A DNA stretch of 64,000 bases from positions 1 through 64,000 of the forward strand of contig JASBNA010000067.1 of assembly GCA_038087015.1 (NCBI GenBank). The letters are read 5' to 3'. This stretch comes from Cerrena zonata (lineage: Eukaryota > Basidiomycota > Agaricomycetes > Polyporales > Cerrenaceae). This document shows, piece by piece, positions 42,785-52,256 of the stretch (its first letter is position 1; the number at the start of each line of letters is the position of its first letter). The position numbers and the translations under genes are program-made. Below the pieces are notes generated by a model. It saw nothing but the letters and a program-made list of their open reading frames with translations. It was not told where the DNA came from and did not search any database.

Positions 42785-45700
42785 TTAATACAAATGTTCA
42801 ACAATCTCATCACGACGAATGTTAGCCTTTCCACACATATTTGTGAAGACACCATTTTTATCAAAAAGTTCCAAAGGTGTTCCCTTTTCGACAATGCTTC
42901 CGTTATCCATGACAAGAATTCTATCATAATTGAGAATTGTCTTTAATCTATGAGCAATTGTTAAAATAGTACACTGAGTAAATTCATTCACAATAGTTTC
43001 CTGAATTTTAGCATCAGTACCATAATCAACAGATGATGTAGCTTCATCTAAGACCAAAATTTTGGAATTACGAACCAAAGCTCTAGCTAAAGCAAGTAAT
43101 TGTTTTTCACCCAAAGAGAAGTTATTACCATCATCTTCAACTAATTGATCAAGATGGAATTTTGGTAAATCATCGAGGCCAACATTATTTTCGGGATCTA
43201 ATTTAATACCTTTCATTTTGAAGAGTTGAAGTTCATCAATCAAACCTGCTCTTCTCAAAGAATCCCACAAAATATCATCATCATATTGATCAAATGGATC
43301 CAAATTTCTTCTGATACTACCTTGGAACAATACTGGGTCCTGTGGAATGATGGATAATCTTGATCTTAAATCGTATAATCCCATTTGACTGATGTCTAAA
43401 CCATCAATACGTATACTACCGGTTTCAAGTTCATTTAACCTATACAAAGCAGTCATAATCGATGATTTACCCGCACCAGTTCTACCACAAATACCAACTT
43501 TTTCACCAGGGTAGATGTTAAAGTTCAAATTTTTCAAAACCAAAGGTAAATTTGGTCTGTATCTGATTGAAAGGTCTTTGACTTGAATAAATCCAGCGGC
43601 TGGCCATTCTTGTGGTGGTTTTTGTTCCGGGATTTCGTACTGTGCTTCTTGAGGCAAGTGGAATGCATAAGAATGTAATCTTTCTACTGAATTCATCTCA
43701 TTTTCAACTTGAGTCATTGACCTGATAGTTAAAGATAATAAACCAACAATCTGAATAACATAATTTAACAACAAACCAGTTGACGAAGCACTAATGTTAA
43801 ATTGCTGAGTGATACACAACACACAAATGATTAAAGCAAATAAACTAGCAACAATATCCAAATGAACACTTAACCATCTTTGGTTAGCAATTGCTAAATA
43901 ATAAGCTTCATTCATTTTGTTTAAGAAATGATCATTCTTTTTCACAAAATTATCTTCACACTTATATGCTTGAATGGTTGTCATACCAGTTAAAGTTTCA
44001 TTAAAATTATTATAAACAACTGATCTTTGTAAAGCTTCCAATCTTTTGATTTCTCTTGAAGAACCGGAATAAAAGTTAGATATGAAAACGAACATCAAAC
44101 CCAAAAATGGAACAGCAATTGCAAACCAAGGTAAATAAATAATACATAAAATCACGATACCAATGATCAAAGCCAATGGGAATAAGAATAATCTTAATTG
44201 TTCACCAATTTCATTGTCCAAAGAATCAGTATCTTTAGTAAATCTATTCAAAATTCTACCCATTGGATTAGTGTCCATGAAACTCATTGGTGCATGTAAA
44301 ACTTTAGCAACAGCTTTAACGTTCAATAACTCTGCTGAACGATTATTCATATAGGTTAAAACAGCGAATTCAATAGCAGTAAAAAATACGGTTAAAAATG
44401 CAAAACCAACGTACCATCCAACATAATAATGATCCGATAACTGTTTAAATTTCTTTTCAGTCCACCAAGATAACCAGGTATTGGTGAAAAGTTGACAGAA
44501 GGTAGCTAAAGTAATAATTATAAGGAAAACAGGAACAGCCAAGTAGCCAAAAATACCAGAACCAAGGTTTATATATCTCTTGTAGATTTCCCAACTAATG
44601 GCATTAGTAGCTCTGTCTTCGTCTTCTAAAGTTCTACCGGTTAAGTCACCTGGTTCAGGAGCATTTGTCTCTTCTCTTGATAAATAAAGATCTTCGTTAT
44701 AAGGATTGGTAGTGTTATAGATTTGTTCGTTACTATAATTAATTTGTCCAAGAGGAGCATCGTTAGTGGGTTTGTTTGAATCCTTATAGAAATCAGTTAA
44801 AGTTCTGAAGTTACGGTTTCTGTAAGACAATTCACTAAGTGTCCCAACATCAATTGAACCGTCACCATTTAAAAAAACAATTTTATCAGCATTTTCAACA
44901 AGAGATAATTGATGGGTAGCTAAAACTTTAGTTTTGTCTTTCAAAAGGCCATAGAATAAGTTATCAGTAATATGCTTACCAACTCTTGCATCGACAGCAG
45001 AGAGCACATCATCGAATAAAAGAATGTTTTTATCAGCATAAGTAGCTCTTGCCAAGTTGATACGAGCTTTTTGACCACCAGATAAAGTAACACCACGTTC
45101 ACCGATCTCAGTATGATCTTTAGCAGACAACATGGCAATATCATCATCTAAACAACAGGCGTGAACAACTTTTTTATATTTAACTGGGTTATAACTTTTA
45201 CCGAATAAAATATTTTCACGAATGGTAGCATTTTGGATCCAAGGGTCAGAACATAATAATAAATCATCACTTATATTTAATGAACCAATACCTGGATTGC
45301 TTAACTTCATGAAACCAGCCAATGCAGATAAAAGAGAAGATTTACCTGAACCAATAACACCAGTGATAACCACAAATTCACCCTTTTTAATAGTCAAATT
45401 AATGTTTGTTAATCCGGGGAATCCGTTATTATTTTCACCACCGGTTGAAATTGAATTCATTGATTCAAAATAAGTGTCAGTAGAAGATCTTGAATTGAAA
45501 GAAACAGCCTTTTCATGAACTGAGACTTGATTATTTAATTTTTTGTTTTTGGAAGCAAATTGTTGTTTTCTCTTTTTAGCAGCTGGATGTTCTTCTTCCC
45601 AAAGAGAATTATCATCTTCGAATTCATCATGGAAAGTTTGCCAAATGAAATCTGCATTATTAACTTGAATAACAGTTTCATTTTTTTCATTAGAAGATAA

Positions 45701-47665
45701 TTCATCATTACTAACAACAAAAGAGTCATTTTTAAAGGCTAATTCCAGATCAGTATCACCAGCCACATAAAATTTACCACTGACAAGTTTAGAGCCTTTT
45801 TTATAATTTGTTTCATCCTCATAATCATCAAATTCAGAAGCATTTAAATAATCATTACAACGTTTGAAACCAATATAAGCATCAGCACCAGTGGCCAAGG
45901 CAATTGGTAACAACATAATGGCTTGGGCCAAAATAGAGAAAAGAGATAAAGAAGAGAAAACTTCACCGGGAGATTTCATTCTATTACTTGCCCACATGGT
46001 AACAAAAGAAATCATTGAACTTAAAGTTGGTAAAGTAACAGCATAAGCAGTGATAAAATTTCTCAAGACTTTAATTGTAAATAAATGTTTCATTTCTTTT
46101 TCTCTTAATTTAGTTAATTTTAATTTATAAGCTAATTCCCAAGCGTAAAACTTAATAATCTTTAAATTATTTAAAGCTTCTCTCATTAACGAAATTCTTT
46201 CATCGGTAAAGATAACAACGTCTTGTCTAACTAAATATAATTTGTGAGTTAATAAAACACAAACTACTAAAGAAATCACAAATAATCCAATACCAGCTAA
46301 AGAAGCGACACCGATATTAGTTAATAATAAAACCACGGCAATAATAACTGGAACAGGACAACAAATAATCAAAGGTTGGAAACCAATGGCCAAATCAATT
46401 CTAGCCAAATCAGTAGTCATTAAGGAAGTAACTCTACCAATAGGGAATTTGAATCTTGATTTAGCACTTAATTTAAAACTTTTCAATAGCAATTGTTTTG
46501 TTAAGATTGATTTAGCTTGAGCACCAGTAACCATAGCATTATGGAAAAAATGATTTAATAATAAACCATTGACAAAAATTAAAATAACCGAACCAATAGT
46601 ATAACCAATACCTTTATTATAAGTAGTTTCGATTCCAAAATATTGATTTTCAACAAAATCAATTAATCTTCTAGTTAATAATGGAGATAAAGCTTGACAA
46701 CAAAAGGATAAAGCTAAAAATGTACAACTCATAGAATATTGAAGGAAAAAAGTTTTGTAAATGGCCCAAGGAATAGCCCAATGAGGCCAGTGGAATTCAG
46801 ATAAGTCTTTATGTTTTTTCAAATGCTTATCTCTAGCAGAAGTTAAGATTTTTTCCAAATTATTCATATATTTTTCATGCATAGCTTCAACTTTTAAATT
46901 ATCTGGTAAATACCATAAATCATCTGGTTGTAAAGTTCTTTTATAACCTTTCATTAAAGTTGGCCATAACCAATAAAACATAGCTCTACTAAAAGGATTA
47001 GCCTTTTTCCAAGGATAAGATTTTCTCTCTTCCGGAGCAGTTACTGGAGGCACTTCTTTGGAAAAACACCAAGAAAAGAGTCTTTTTTCATTATGTAAAG
47101 CATTTGGATTTTCCAAATCGGCAGGTTGGACATTATTAGCTGGGGGGTTTTCATAAGGGGTAGTTTTATGTTCTTTAACTGGAGTTTGGGGGAAAGGATT
47201 AATTTCACTTTGGTCGTCCATCTTTGGTGGGGGCTTACGTCTTTGACGTTTTTTCTTATGTTGATGTTGACCATCTTGTTGAGCTTCTTTTTCAGCAGCT
47301 TGTTCAGCTTCTTGTTCGACATGATCTTGTTGGGATTCATGTTTTTTATAATTTGGATTTTCAGACTTCAATCTTCTTTTTTGAACCTTCTTCTTTCTCT
47401 TTTTAGGAGAAGGGGTATGGTTAGCAGTATAGTTAGGGGTATTCAAAGTAGAGGGATCAACGTAAGTATGGGTAGCACTTGATTCATCGCCGGGATGTGG
47501 TGGAGACAAATGACTGGAATAAGGTTGCAGTAAACGATGAGGTTCATCCAAAGACTCTTGTTGCACCGAAGCTCTTTCCCGGCGCTGTTGTAGTTGAAAG
47601 CGTTGGTATGGAGTAAGATGATCTTCATCGTTATTACGACTTGGAGATTGGAAAGGATCAGACAT
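42785..47665 (-). CDS. YOR1: ABC transporter of the MRP/CFTR (ABCC) subfamily, Yor1-type
   Basis: Yor1 is a plasma-membrane drug and anion exporter (oligomycin resistance). The first credible ATG is 47665 (MSDPFQSPSRNND), giving 1626 aa; the frame also extends upstream to a TTG. The N-terminus of about 200 residues is hydrophilic and Lys/Gln-rich (KKRKKKVQKRR, KKKRQRRKPPPK), followed by KANPFSRAMFYWLWPTLMKGY. TMD1 comes next, then NBD1: Walker A GVIGSGKSSLL, signature LSGGQKARINLARA and Walker B ILLFDDVLSAVD. TMD2 and NBD2 follow: Walker A GRTGAGKSSIM, signature FSLGEKQLLALARA and Walker B ILVLDEATSSVD. It is longer than S. cerevisiae Yor1 (1477 aa), mainly at the N-terminus. The frame is intact. 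Confidence 0.92.
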   Translation of the reverse strand: MSDPFQSPSRNNDEDHLTPYQRFQLQQRRERASVQQESLDEPHRLLQPYSSHLSPPHPGDESSATHTYVDPSTLNTPNYTANHTPSPKKRKKKVQKRRLKSENPNYKKHESQQDHVEQEAEQAAEKEAQQDGQHQHKKKRQRRKPPPKMDDQSEINPFPQTPVKEHKTTPYENPPANNVQPADLENPNALHNEKRLFSWCFSKEVPPVTAPEERKSYPWKKANPFSRAMFYWLWPTLMKGYKRTLQPDDLWYLPDNLKVEAMHEKYMNNLEKILTSARDKHLKKHKDLSEFHWPHWAIPWAIYKTFFLQYSMSCTFLALSFCCQALSPLLTRRLIDFVENQYFGIETTYNKGIGYTIGSVILIFVNGLLLNHFFHNAMVTGAQAKSILTKQLLLKSFKLSAKSRFKFPIGRVTSLMTTDLARIDLAIGFQPLIICCPVPVIIAVVLLLTNIGVASLAGIGLFVISLVVCVLLTHKLYLVRQDVVIFTDERISLMREALNNLKIIKFYAWELAYKLKLTKLREKEMKHLFTIKVLRNFITAYAVTLPTLSSMISFVTMWASNRMKSPGEVFSSLSLFSILAQAIMLLPIALATGADAYIGFKRCNDYLNASEFDDYEDETNYKKGSKLVSGKFYVAGDTDLELAFKNDSFVVSNDELSSNEKNETVIQVNNADFIWQTFHDEFEDDNSLWEEEHPAAKKRKQQFASKNKKLNNQVSVHEKAVSFNSRSSTDTYFESMNSISTGGENNNGFPGLTNINLTIKKGEFVVITGVIGSGKSSLLSALAGFMKLSNPGIGSLNISDDLLLCSDPWIQNATIRENILFGKSYNPVKYKKVVHACCLDDDIAMLSAKDHTEIGERGVTLSGGQKARINLARATYADKNILLFDDVLSAVDARVGKHITDNLFYGLLKDKTKVLATHQLSLVENADKIVFLNGDGSIDVGTLSELSYRNRNFRTLTDFYKDSNKPTNDAPLGQINYSNEQIYNTTNPYNEDLYLSREETNAPEPGDLTGRTLEDEDRATNAISWEIYKRYINLGSGIFGYLAVPVFLIIITLATFCQLFTNTWLSWWTEKKFKQLSDHYYVGWYVGFAFLTVFFTAIEFAVLTYMNNRSAELLNVKAVAKVLHAPMSFMDTNPMGRILNRFTKDTDSLDNEIGEQLRLFLFPLALIIGIVILCIIYLPWFAIAVPFLGLMFVFISNFYSGSSREIKRLEALQRSVVYNNFNETLTGMTTIQAYKCEDNFVKKNDHFLNKMNEAYYLAIANQRWLSVHLDIVASLFALIICVLCITQQFNISASSTGLLLNYVIQIVGLLSLTIRSMTQVENEMNSVERLHSYAFHLPQEAQYEIPEQKPPQEWPAAGFIQVKDLSIRYRPNLPLVLKNLNFNIYPGEKVGICGRTGAGKSSIMTALYRLNELETGSIRIDGLDISQMGLYDLRSRLSIIPQDPVLFQGSIRRNLDPFDQYDDDILWDSLRRAGLIDELQLFKMKGIKLDPENNVGLDDLPKFHLDQLVEDDGNNFSLGEKQLLALARALVRNSKILVLDEATSSVDYGTDAKIQETIVNEFTQCTILTIAHRLKTILNYDRILVMDNGSIVEKGTPLELFDKNGVFTNMCGKANIRRDEIVEHLY

Positions 47666-47699
47666 TATCTTAACGCATAAACCACTAGTGAGTGTCAGG

Positions 47700-47735
47700 G
47701 GTATCAAGGGTATAAAAGGTATCAAGGGTATAAGG
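47700..47735 (-). repeat. 18-bp tandem repeat carrying a TATA box, YOR1 promoter
   Basis: Two 18-bp units (GGTATCAAGGGTATAAAA and GGTATCAAGGGTATAAGG) start 35 bp upstream of the YOR1 ATG. TATAAAA lies in the first unit on the plus strand. The duplication overlaps the likely 5' leader. Confidence 0.75.
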
Positions 47736-48347
47736 AAATGGAACGGCTAAACTCTAGTGAATGCAAAAGACAACGATAAAGTAAAAGAACACCAAGTTCT
47801 GCTAACAAGTAACACTATAGACAAGTATCGATCTTCGTTTAGCGATAAAAGTTATCAAATACCAGGAAGCAAGGTTATATTTAAAGCTCAACAAATTAAT
47901 TTACAGTTGAAAAACGTAAATGGGGTTATTTAGTAAACAGTTTAATATAACTGCCTAATCGGGTAATGATAGTTTTGAGAACTGAAGCTCCCAGGGGGGT
48001 GTGCACCGCACCAATTCGGCAGTGATGGTAAAAGCCTTTTTGGCCTCATCTCCACCTTTGGCTTCCTAATTAAGCAAGGCTTCATATGAATGCTAGCATC
48101 ACTAGCATTGACGGGAGGTTCCAGTGACTTGAAATTCTCCACTTATGTAGGAAAACGGTTTTAGTTACAAGGCGCAGGGAGGTTAAAATATTATAGTATA
48201 ATTAAAGCAATAACGGAGTAACCGATGTAAAGACAACAACAGGGAAGGGAAAGAAAAAGAACAATATGAAAAGAAAAGACAGACAGGTAGACAGACGAAA
48301 AAAACAAAAAGAGAGAAAAAAAAACCGTTATAATTGACATTAAAAAG
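47736..48347. other. YOR1 upstream region
   Basis: This gap lies between YOR1 and the 3' end of the SOL-type gene. A small G/C-rich island around 47980-48130 contains an opposite-strand open frame without support. A purine-rich patch spans 48230-48330. No gene is seen. Confidence 0.4.
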
Positions 48348-49427
48348 TTATAAATTTGGATCCTCGATACTTAAGTACTTGTATTTTTTTTTAGTGATAT
48401 CATAACAATCATTTAAGGCATCATCATCTACAAACCAGGTGACTCTACCAGCAGCACCTTCGTTGACGATTGAGCTGGGTAAGCCTTTTTCTGGTCTTTC
48501 CATGATGGTTCTCATGATTGGAGCTTTGGTTAAACCTTCAACCACAAAAGTAACTCTATGAGCATGACAAATGACGGGGATTGATAAAGTAATTCTGTTT
48601 TCGGGACCAGAAGGGGCTTTGGAAACCGGTAAGCACCAAGCCAATTTTTCTCTCAACTGTTCTCCGTGATTAGGGAATAAAGATGCAATATGACCGTCTG
48701 GAGCACAACCTAATAATAACAAATCAAACATTGGTAGTTTGACACTATCCTTTTTAGCAAAATTATCAATTAACAATTTTTCATAATTATCAGCACATTC
48801 TTGAGAATCATTAATTAATGATTCGTTAATATGATAAATGTTTGGTTTGCGATCCCCGGTAATCTGATCGAAAATCTCTCTTTTGGCTTGTCCATAATTT
48901 GAATCCTGACTTTCAAATGACACTAATCTTTCATCAGCAAAATAAACATCCCATTTATCCCATTCGATTTCCTCTTGTCTTGGTAATAATCCCTGATTTA
49001 AAATTTTGATTAAGGATCCTCCACTAATGGCGATTTTAAATCTAACCTCGCTTCTCTTCTTTTTCTCCTTCTTTTTAATCACGTTGCCTGTTCCGTTGAA
49101 GGGCCCACTGTTAGTACGACGATGCAGTTTACTTCCAACTTCACTACTGGAACTTATATTAGTATTGGTGGCACTTGGCGACGGCGTTGTGGATCCAGAT
49201 ACTATCCCCGACGATAAGTTAACATTACTATCATTGACTGACATGGAACTAGATGAATTGAATAATTGAGGACGAGCGGCTTTATTACTCTTTATTATAT
49301 TAATTTGATTAACATCCAAAGTATTATATAATGTCATGTTTTGGGCAGATATCACATGGTCGGCAACAGCATCAGCAACTCCTAAAAACTCAGGAAACGA
49401 GTAGATTAAGGGAACAGTAGTTGTCAT
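48348..49427 (-). CDS. SOL1: 6-phosphogluconolactonase-like protein, Sol1/Sol2 type
   Basis: This is the family that hydrolyses 6-phosphogluconolactone in the pentose phosphate pathway. The 359-aa protein is longer than the catalytic Sol3/Sol4 (about 250 aa). It has a Ser/Asn-rich insert (about residues 55-125, including SSSSMSVNDSN and TTPSPSATNTNISSSS) as in Sol1/Sol2. Recognisable blocks are FKIAISGGSLIKIL, WDVYFADERLV, DSNYGQAK, FDLLLLGCAPDGHIASLFPNH, ENRITLSIPVI and the VTWFVDDDAL end. In S. cerevisiae the insert-bearing paralogues have been linked to tRNA-related phenotypes rather than lactonase activity. Start ATG 49427. The frame is intact. Confidence 0.9.
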   Translation of the reverse strand: MTTTVPLIYSFPEFLGVADAVADHVISAQNMTLYNTLDVNQINIIKSNKAARPQLFNSSSSMSVNDSNVNLSSGIVSGSTTPSPSATNTNISSSSEVGSKLHRRTNSGPFNGTGNVIKKKEKKKRSEVRFKIAISGGSLIKILNQGLLPRQEEIEWDKWDVYFADERLVSFESQDSNYGQAKREIFDQITGDRKPNIYHINESLINDSQECADNYEKLLIDNFAKKDSVKLPMFDLLLLGCAPDGHIASLFPNHGEQLREKLAWCLPVSKAPSGPENRITLSIPVICHAHRVTFVVEGLTKAPIMRTIMERPEKGLPSSIVNEGAAGRVTWFVDDDALNDCYDITKKKYKYLSIEDPNL

Positions 49428-50060
49428 AATGCATATGTCGATTATCTTCTGTTAATTTTTTTAAAAAAAAAAATCTCAGTCTCTTTAATCAATCTTTATA
49501 TTAAACGATCTCTGGAATTGAACACGACACAATTGTCTAAATAATACTCTCGTGTGATTCTAACTTGGATCGGCTACTTGAATCTCTTTCAGATCGTAGG
49601 ATCTAATTTCAATTGAAACACTATTGGAAAAATGTTGTACCTTCAAATACACCCTTTTTTTTTTTCCCTGGCCTTTTTTTTTGCTTTAAGCTTTTTTTCT
49701 CTCCTTCAGTGGTTGTTGATTGTAGTGTATTGATTCATTTACTGTGAGAAAAATTTGGAACTTTCTCTTAGATTTTATTCGAATAGCCAACGGGCAAGGT
49801 ACTCAACAGGAGTAGGTATCACCACCATCTCGGTGCCAGCCTGGTGGTTCTCGCATGTTCCATTGCTGTTGGTAGCAGCTGTGACCGATATTTCCGGCTC
49901 CACCGTTGGTTTCCTTTGGGAAATCAATTGGGTTGCTTTCGGCACGTGACCCCAGTTTTTTTTGGGTGCACGGGTGCATACTGAATTAAAATGGAGGCAA
50001 AAGGGAGATCAGACTTTGGGGTATCACCAGAGTTAGTTGAATCCTTCTGTTACGCCCACA
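49428..50060. promoter_or_regulatory. Divergent promoter SOL1 / FUB1 with CACGTG and Rap1-like site
   Basis: T tracts lie near 49655-49680. CACGTG at 49943-49948 is followed by GGTGCACGGGTGC at 49964-49976 (minus strand GCACCCGTGCACC, near-Rap1). This is the same pairing seen upstream of UBP15. An out-of-frame ATG at 49991 opens a 34-codon frame overlapping the FUB1 start. Confidence 0.45.
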
Positions 50061-51020
50061 ATGACGGTCAATTCATACTTGCAGTTGAGCAGTAAGCTAA
50101 CAAACAACTACTTGGGGTCGTTGTACCCGAAGAACGGCCATTTCGAACAGGTTATTATCGGGGAGAGCGAGAAACTGCACCAATGGTCAATTAGAAATAA
50201 TCAGGTTGGTCAAACGGTATTAACGGTCAATGTCAGTGAATTGTCACCAGAGAGTTTGATTTTGGTCAATTTGGTCAATCCCAGTGCAGACAACAAGGTG
50301 GAGAATGTGCTTTTGGATTGGATAAAAGATTTACAGGAGGTGAAGTTCCCAATGGAGGAGATTTCATTATCGGCAGACTTGATTGAACAATTCAATAACT
50401 TGTTCAATTCCAAAGTGAACCACGACGAGTTGAAGCAATTGTTTGCGGAAAGAACAAACTTGAAAGAGTCTGGTGATATGTTTGCTCAACAGCCGGTGAA
50501 AGAGTCCCGTTCACTTGAAAATACCTACCCCGAGCCTCCTAGTTTACAAGCCTCCTCTAAGACGGTTGGTTCTCAAAGACCCATCCCCGATATGCCAGGC
50601 TTTGAAGATGAGCTAGAAATTCAACGTCCAATGAATACAAGTGGAAATCATTCTGGCTTCCCTACCATAGGAGATCGGGATTTAAACCCTCCTGGTTTAC
50701 CGAAAAACCCAGAATTGAAACCCTTCCTTGACCCCTTGGGCGGGAATAGCGATGGAGGAATGTATCCTACTCCAAACCATCCCTTATTTGGCCACGAGCG
50801 CCAGGGAAATACCTCTAGATTAGGCGTACCTCCTGGTGCAAGATTCGATGATCCTTTGGGAGAAGATAATCTTGATGATATCGGGAATGGGCTACCAGGA
50901 AACTTACGGGGCTCGAGCTCCGGTGGAGGCTCTTTCCCTAGCTTTCCTGGAGGCTCTTTTGGCGGTAGTAGCACTTTTGGATGTGACCATGGTGGATTTG
51001 GTGGTGGATTTGGTTTTTAA
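50061..51020 (+). CDS. FUB1: PI31-type proteasome regulator Fub1
   Basis: This is a PI31-family protein that binds the 20S proteasome. The first in-frame ATG is 50061 (MTVNSYLQLSSKL), giving 319 aa; upstream in-frame codons begin with TTG. Residues 1-135 form the FP domain region (HQWSIRNNQVGQTVLTVNV). The rest is Pro/Gly-rich with family hallmarks: DRDLNPPGLPKNPELKP, MYPTPNHPLFG, GVPPGARFDDPLG, ending in a Gly-rich tail GGFGGGFGF. These match the PI31 PPGARFDPFGP and DDLxPPG motifs. An alternative N-terminus from ATG 49991 (other frame) would need a frame shift and cannot be excluded. CACGTG and a Rap1-like element lie upstream. Confidence 0.85.
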   Translation: MTVNSYLQLSSKLTNNYLGSLYPKNGHFEQVIIGESEKLHQWSIRNNQVGQTVLTVNVSELSPESLILVNLVNPSADNKVENVLLDWIKDLQEVKFPMEEISLSADLIEQFNNLFNSKVNHDELKQLFAERTNLKESGDMFAQQPVKESRSLENTYPEPPSLQASSKTVGSQRPIPDMPGFEDELEIQRPMNTSGNHSGFPTIGDRDLNPPGLPKNPELKPFLDPLGGNSDGGMYPTPNHPLFGHERQGNTSRLGVPPGARFDDPLGEDNLDDIGNGLPGNLRGSSSGGGSFPSFPGGSFGGSSTFGCDHGGFGGGFGF

Positions 51021-51542
51021 TTAATGTTAACGCTTGACTATTCATTTTGTAGACCGCGTAACTACATTGGTTCATTGGACTCTCATCGACTTGCCATGAT
51101 ATGCAGCTATCTGACCATGATCTCTCGTCAGTTTCCTATAACGACCTTCGAGTTGCAGGTTTTGCAGCCCGGTGAGAATGACTCAAGTCTTCGGTTGGCT
51201 TTGTTCTTGTTCTTTCTTTTTTTTTTCGCAATCACACAAGGACATTGACGTAGTCAGGCTGTCTACAATATATCAAGTTTGTATCGCTGAAAAGAAACAA
51301 AATTCGTTTATTGTGAAAACATGAAGAAGTAAAAAAAAATGAATTTTGTAAAAAACAAATTCTGAAAGAAATTGGAAAATATAAAAAAATCATCTATGAA
51401 ATATCGTGAATCCCACAAGATACTTGGGGAAATCTTGTAGTGAAGTGAAAAGAAAAAAAAACATCAAGAAAAGAAACCGTTAGCAGTTTGTATAGTTGTA
51501 GCATAACTATCAAAAACCAGCTTTGAAAATTCTATAACATAC
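51021..51542. other. Convergent intergenic region FUB1 / dibasic precursor
   Basis: AT-rich from 51280 with long A runs. No gene is seen. Confidence 0.45.
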
Positions 51543-52256
51543 TTAAATTAAAGTTGGAGCAGCAGATTCAGCACCACCCAAAAAGTCAAATAAACCTCTT
51601 CTTTCTTCGGCAGCTGCAGTAGGAGCTTCATCAGATGGAATAGAAACAGATGGGGCGGTAGCAGATGAAACAACACTGGATGGGGATGGTGGTGGTGGTG
51701 GGACTGATAAATATCTCTTTGCAACAGCTGGAGCAGAAGAAGATTTTGAGTCACCACCAACGTTTAAGAAATCAAACAAACCTCTTCTTTCGGCAGCTGG
51801 AGGAGCATTAGCAGCTGGAGCATCGGTAGGAACTGGAGCAGATTGAACTGGAGCAGATGGTGGAACTGGAACGGAAGAGTTATCTCTCTTGAAGAAACCA
51901 ACAGCTGGGTAGTCAGTGGCAGCAGAAGGAGCCGGAGCAGAAACTGGAGCAGATGGAATAGTAGAGTTATCTCTCTTGAATAAATCTAATGCTGGTAAAG
52001 AAGGTGCTGGGGCAGATGGGATAGCAGATGGAGCTTCAATAGTTGGGAATTCAGCAGAACTTAATGGAACAGCATCTGAAGCAACAGCTTCAGATGAAGC
52101 AGCAACAGATGATTCTGGAGCAGAGCTTGGTGGAGCTGGTTCATCAGCACTTCTGATGGTACCAGAAGGAGATTCTTGCCATAATTTACCAACGGCAGCA
52201 GATTGAGCGACTGAAGCTAAAGCGACAGAAAGAATAACGGAATCGGTGAATCTCAT
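51543..52256 (-). CDS. Secreted Ala/Pro/Ser-rich protein with five dibasic sites, candidate Kex2-processed peptide precursor
   Basis: I recognise no named family. The 237-aa product has a clear signal peptide (1-20, VILSVALASVAQSAA) and no GPI-type tail. The body is Ala/Pro/Ser/Val-rich. Dibasic pairs occur at residues 94-95 (LFKR), 123-124 (FFKR), 157-158 (ERR), 180-181 (AKR) and 219-220 (ERR). Repeats follow them: DNSTIP and DNSSVP after the first two, and GLFDFLNVGG and GLFDFLGGAE after the two RR sites. Cleavage by the Golgi protease Kex2 would release five peptides, two with the same amphipathic GLFDFL start. Such Kex2-processed repeat proteins are known in fungi (pheromone precursors, Ece1-like and repellent-type proteins). 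Low-complexity wall protein is the alternative. No activity is claimed. Confidence 0.8.
   Translation of the reverse strand: MRFTDSVILSVALASVAQSAAVGKLWQESPSGTIRSADEPAPPSSAPESSVAASSEAVASDAVPLSSAEFPTIEAPSAIPSAPAPSLPALDLFKRDNSTIPSAPVSAPAPSAATDYPAVGFFKRDNSSVPVPPSAPVQSAPVPTDAPAANAPPAAERRGLFDFLNVGGDSKSSSAPAVAKRYLSVPPPPPSPSSVVSSATAPSVSIPSDEAPTAAAEERRGLFDFLGGAESAAPTLI

Noticed and set aside
49991..50095. 34-codon ORF as the true FUB1 N-terminus
   Set aside because: It is in another frame and ends at TAA inside the FUB1 reading frame. No splice signals join them. Kept only as a possible uORF.
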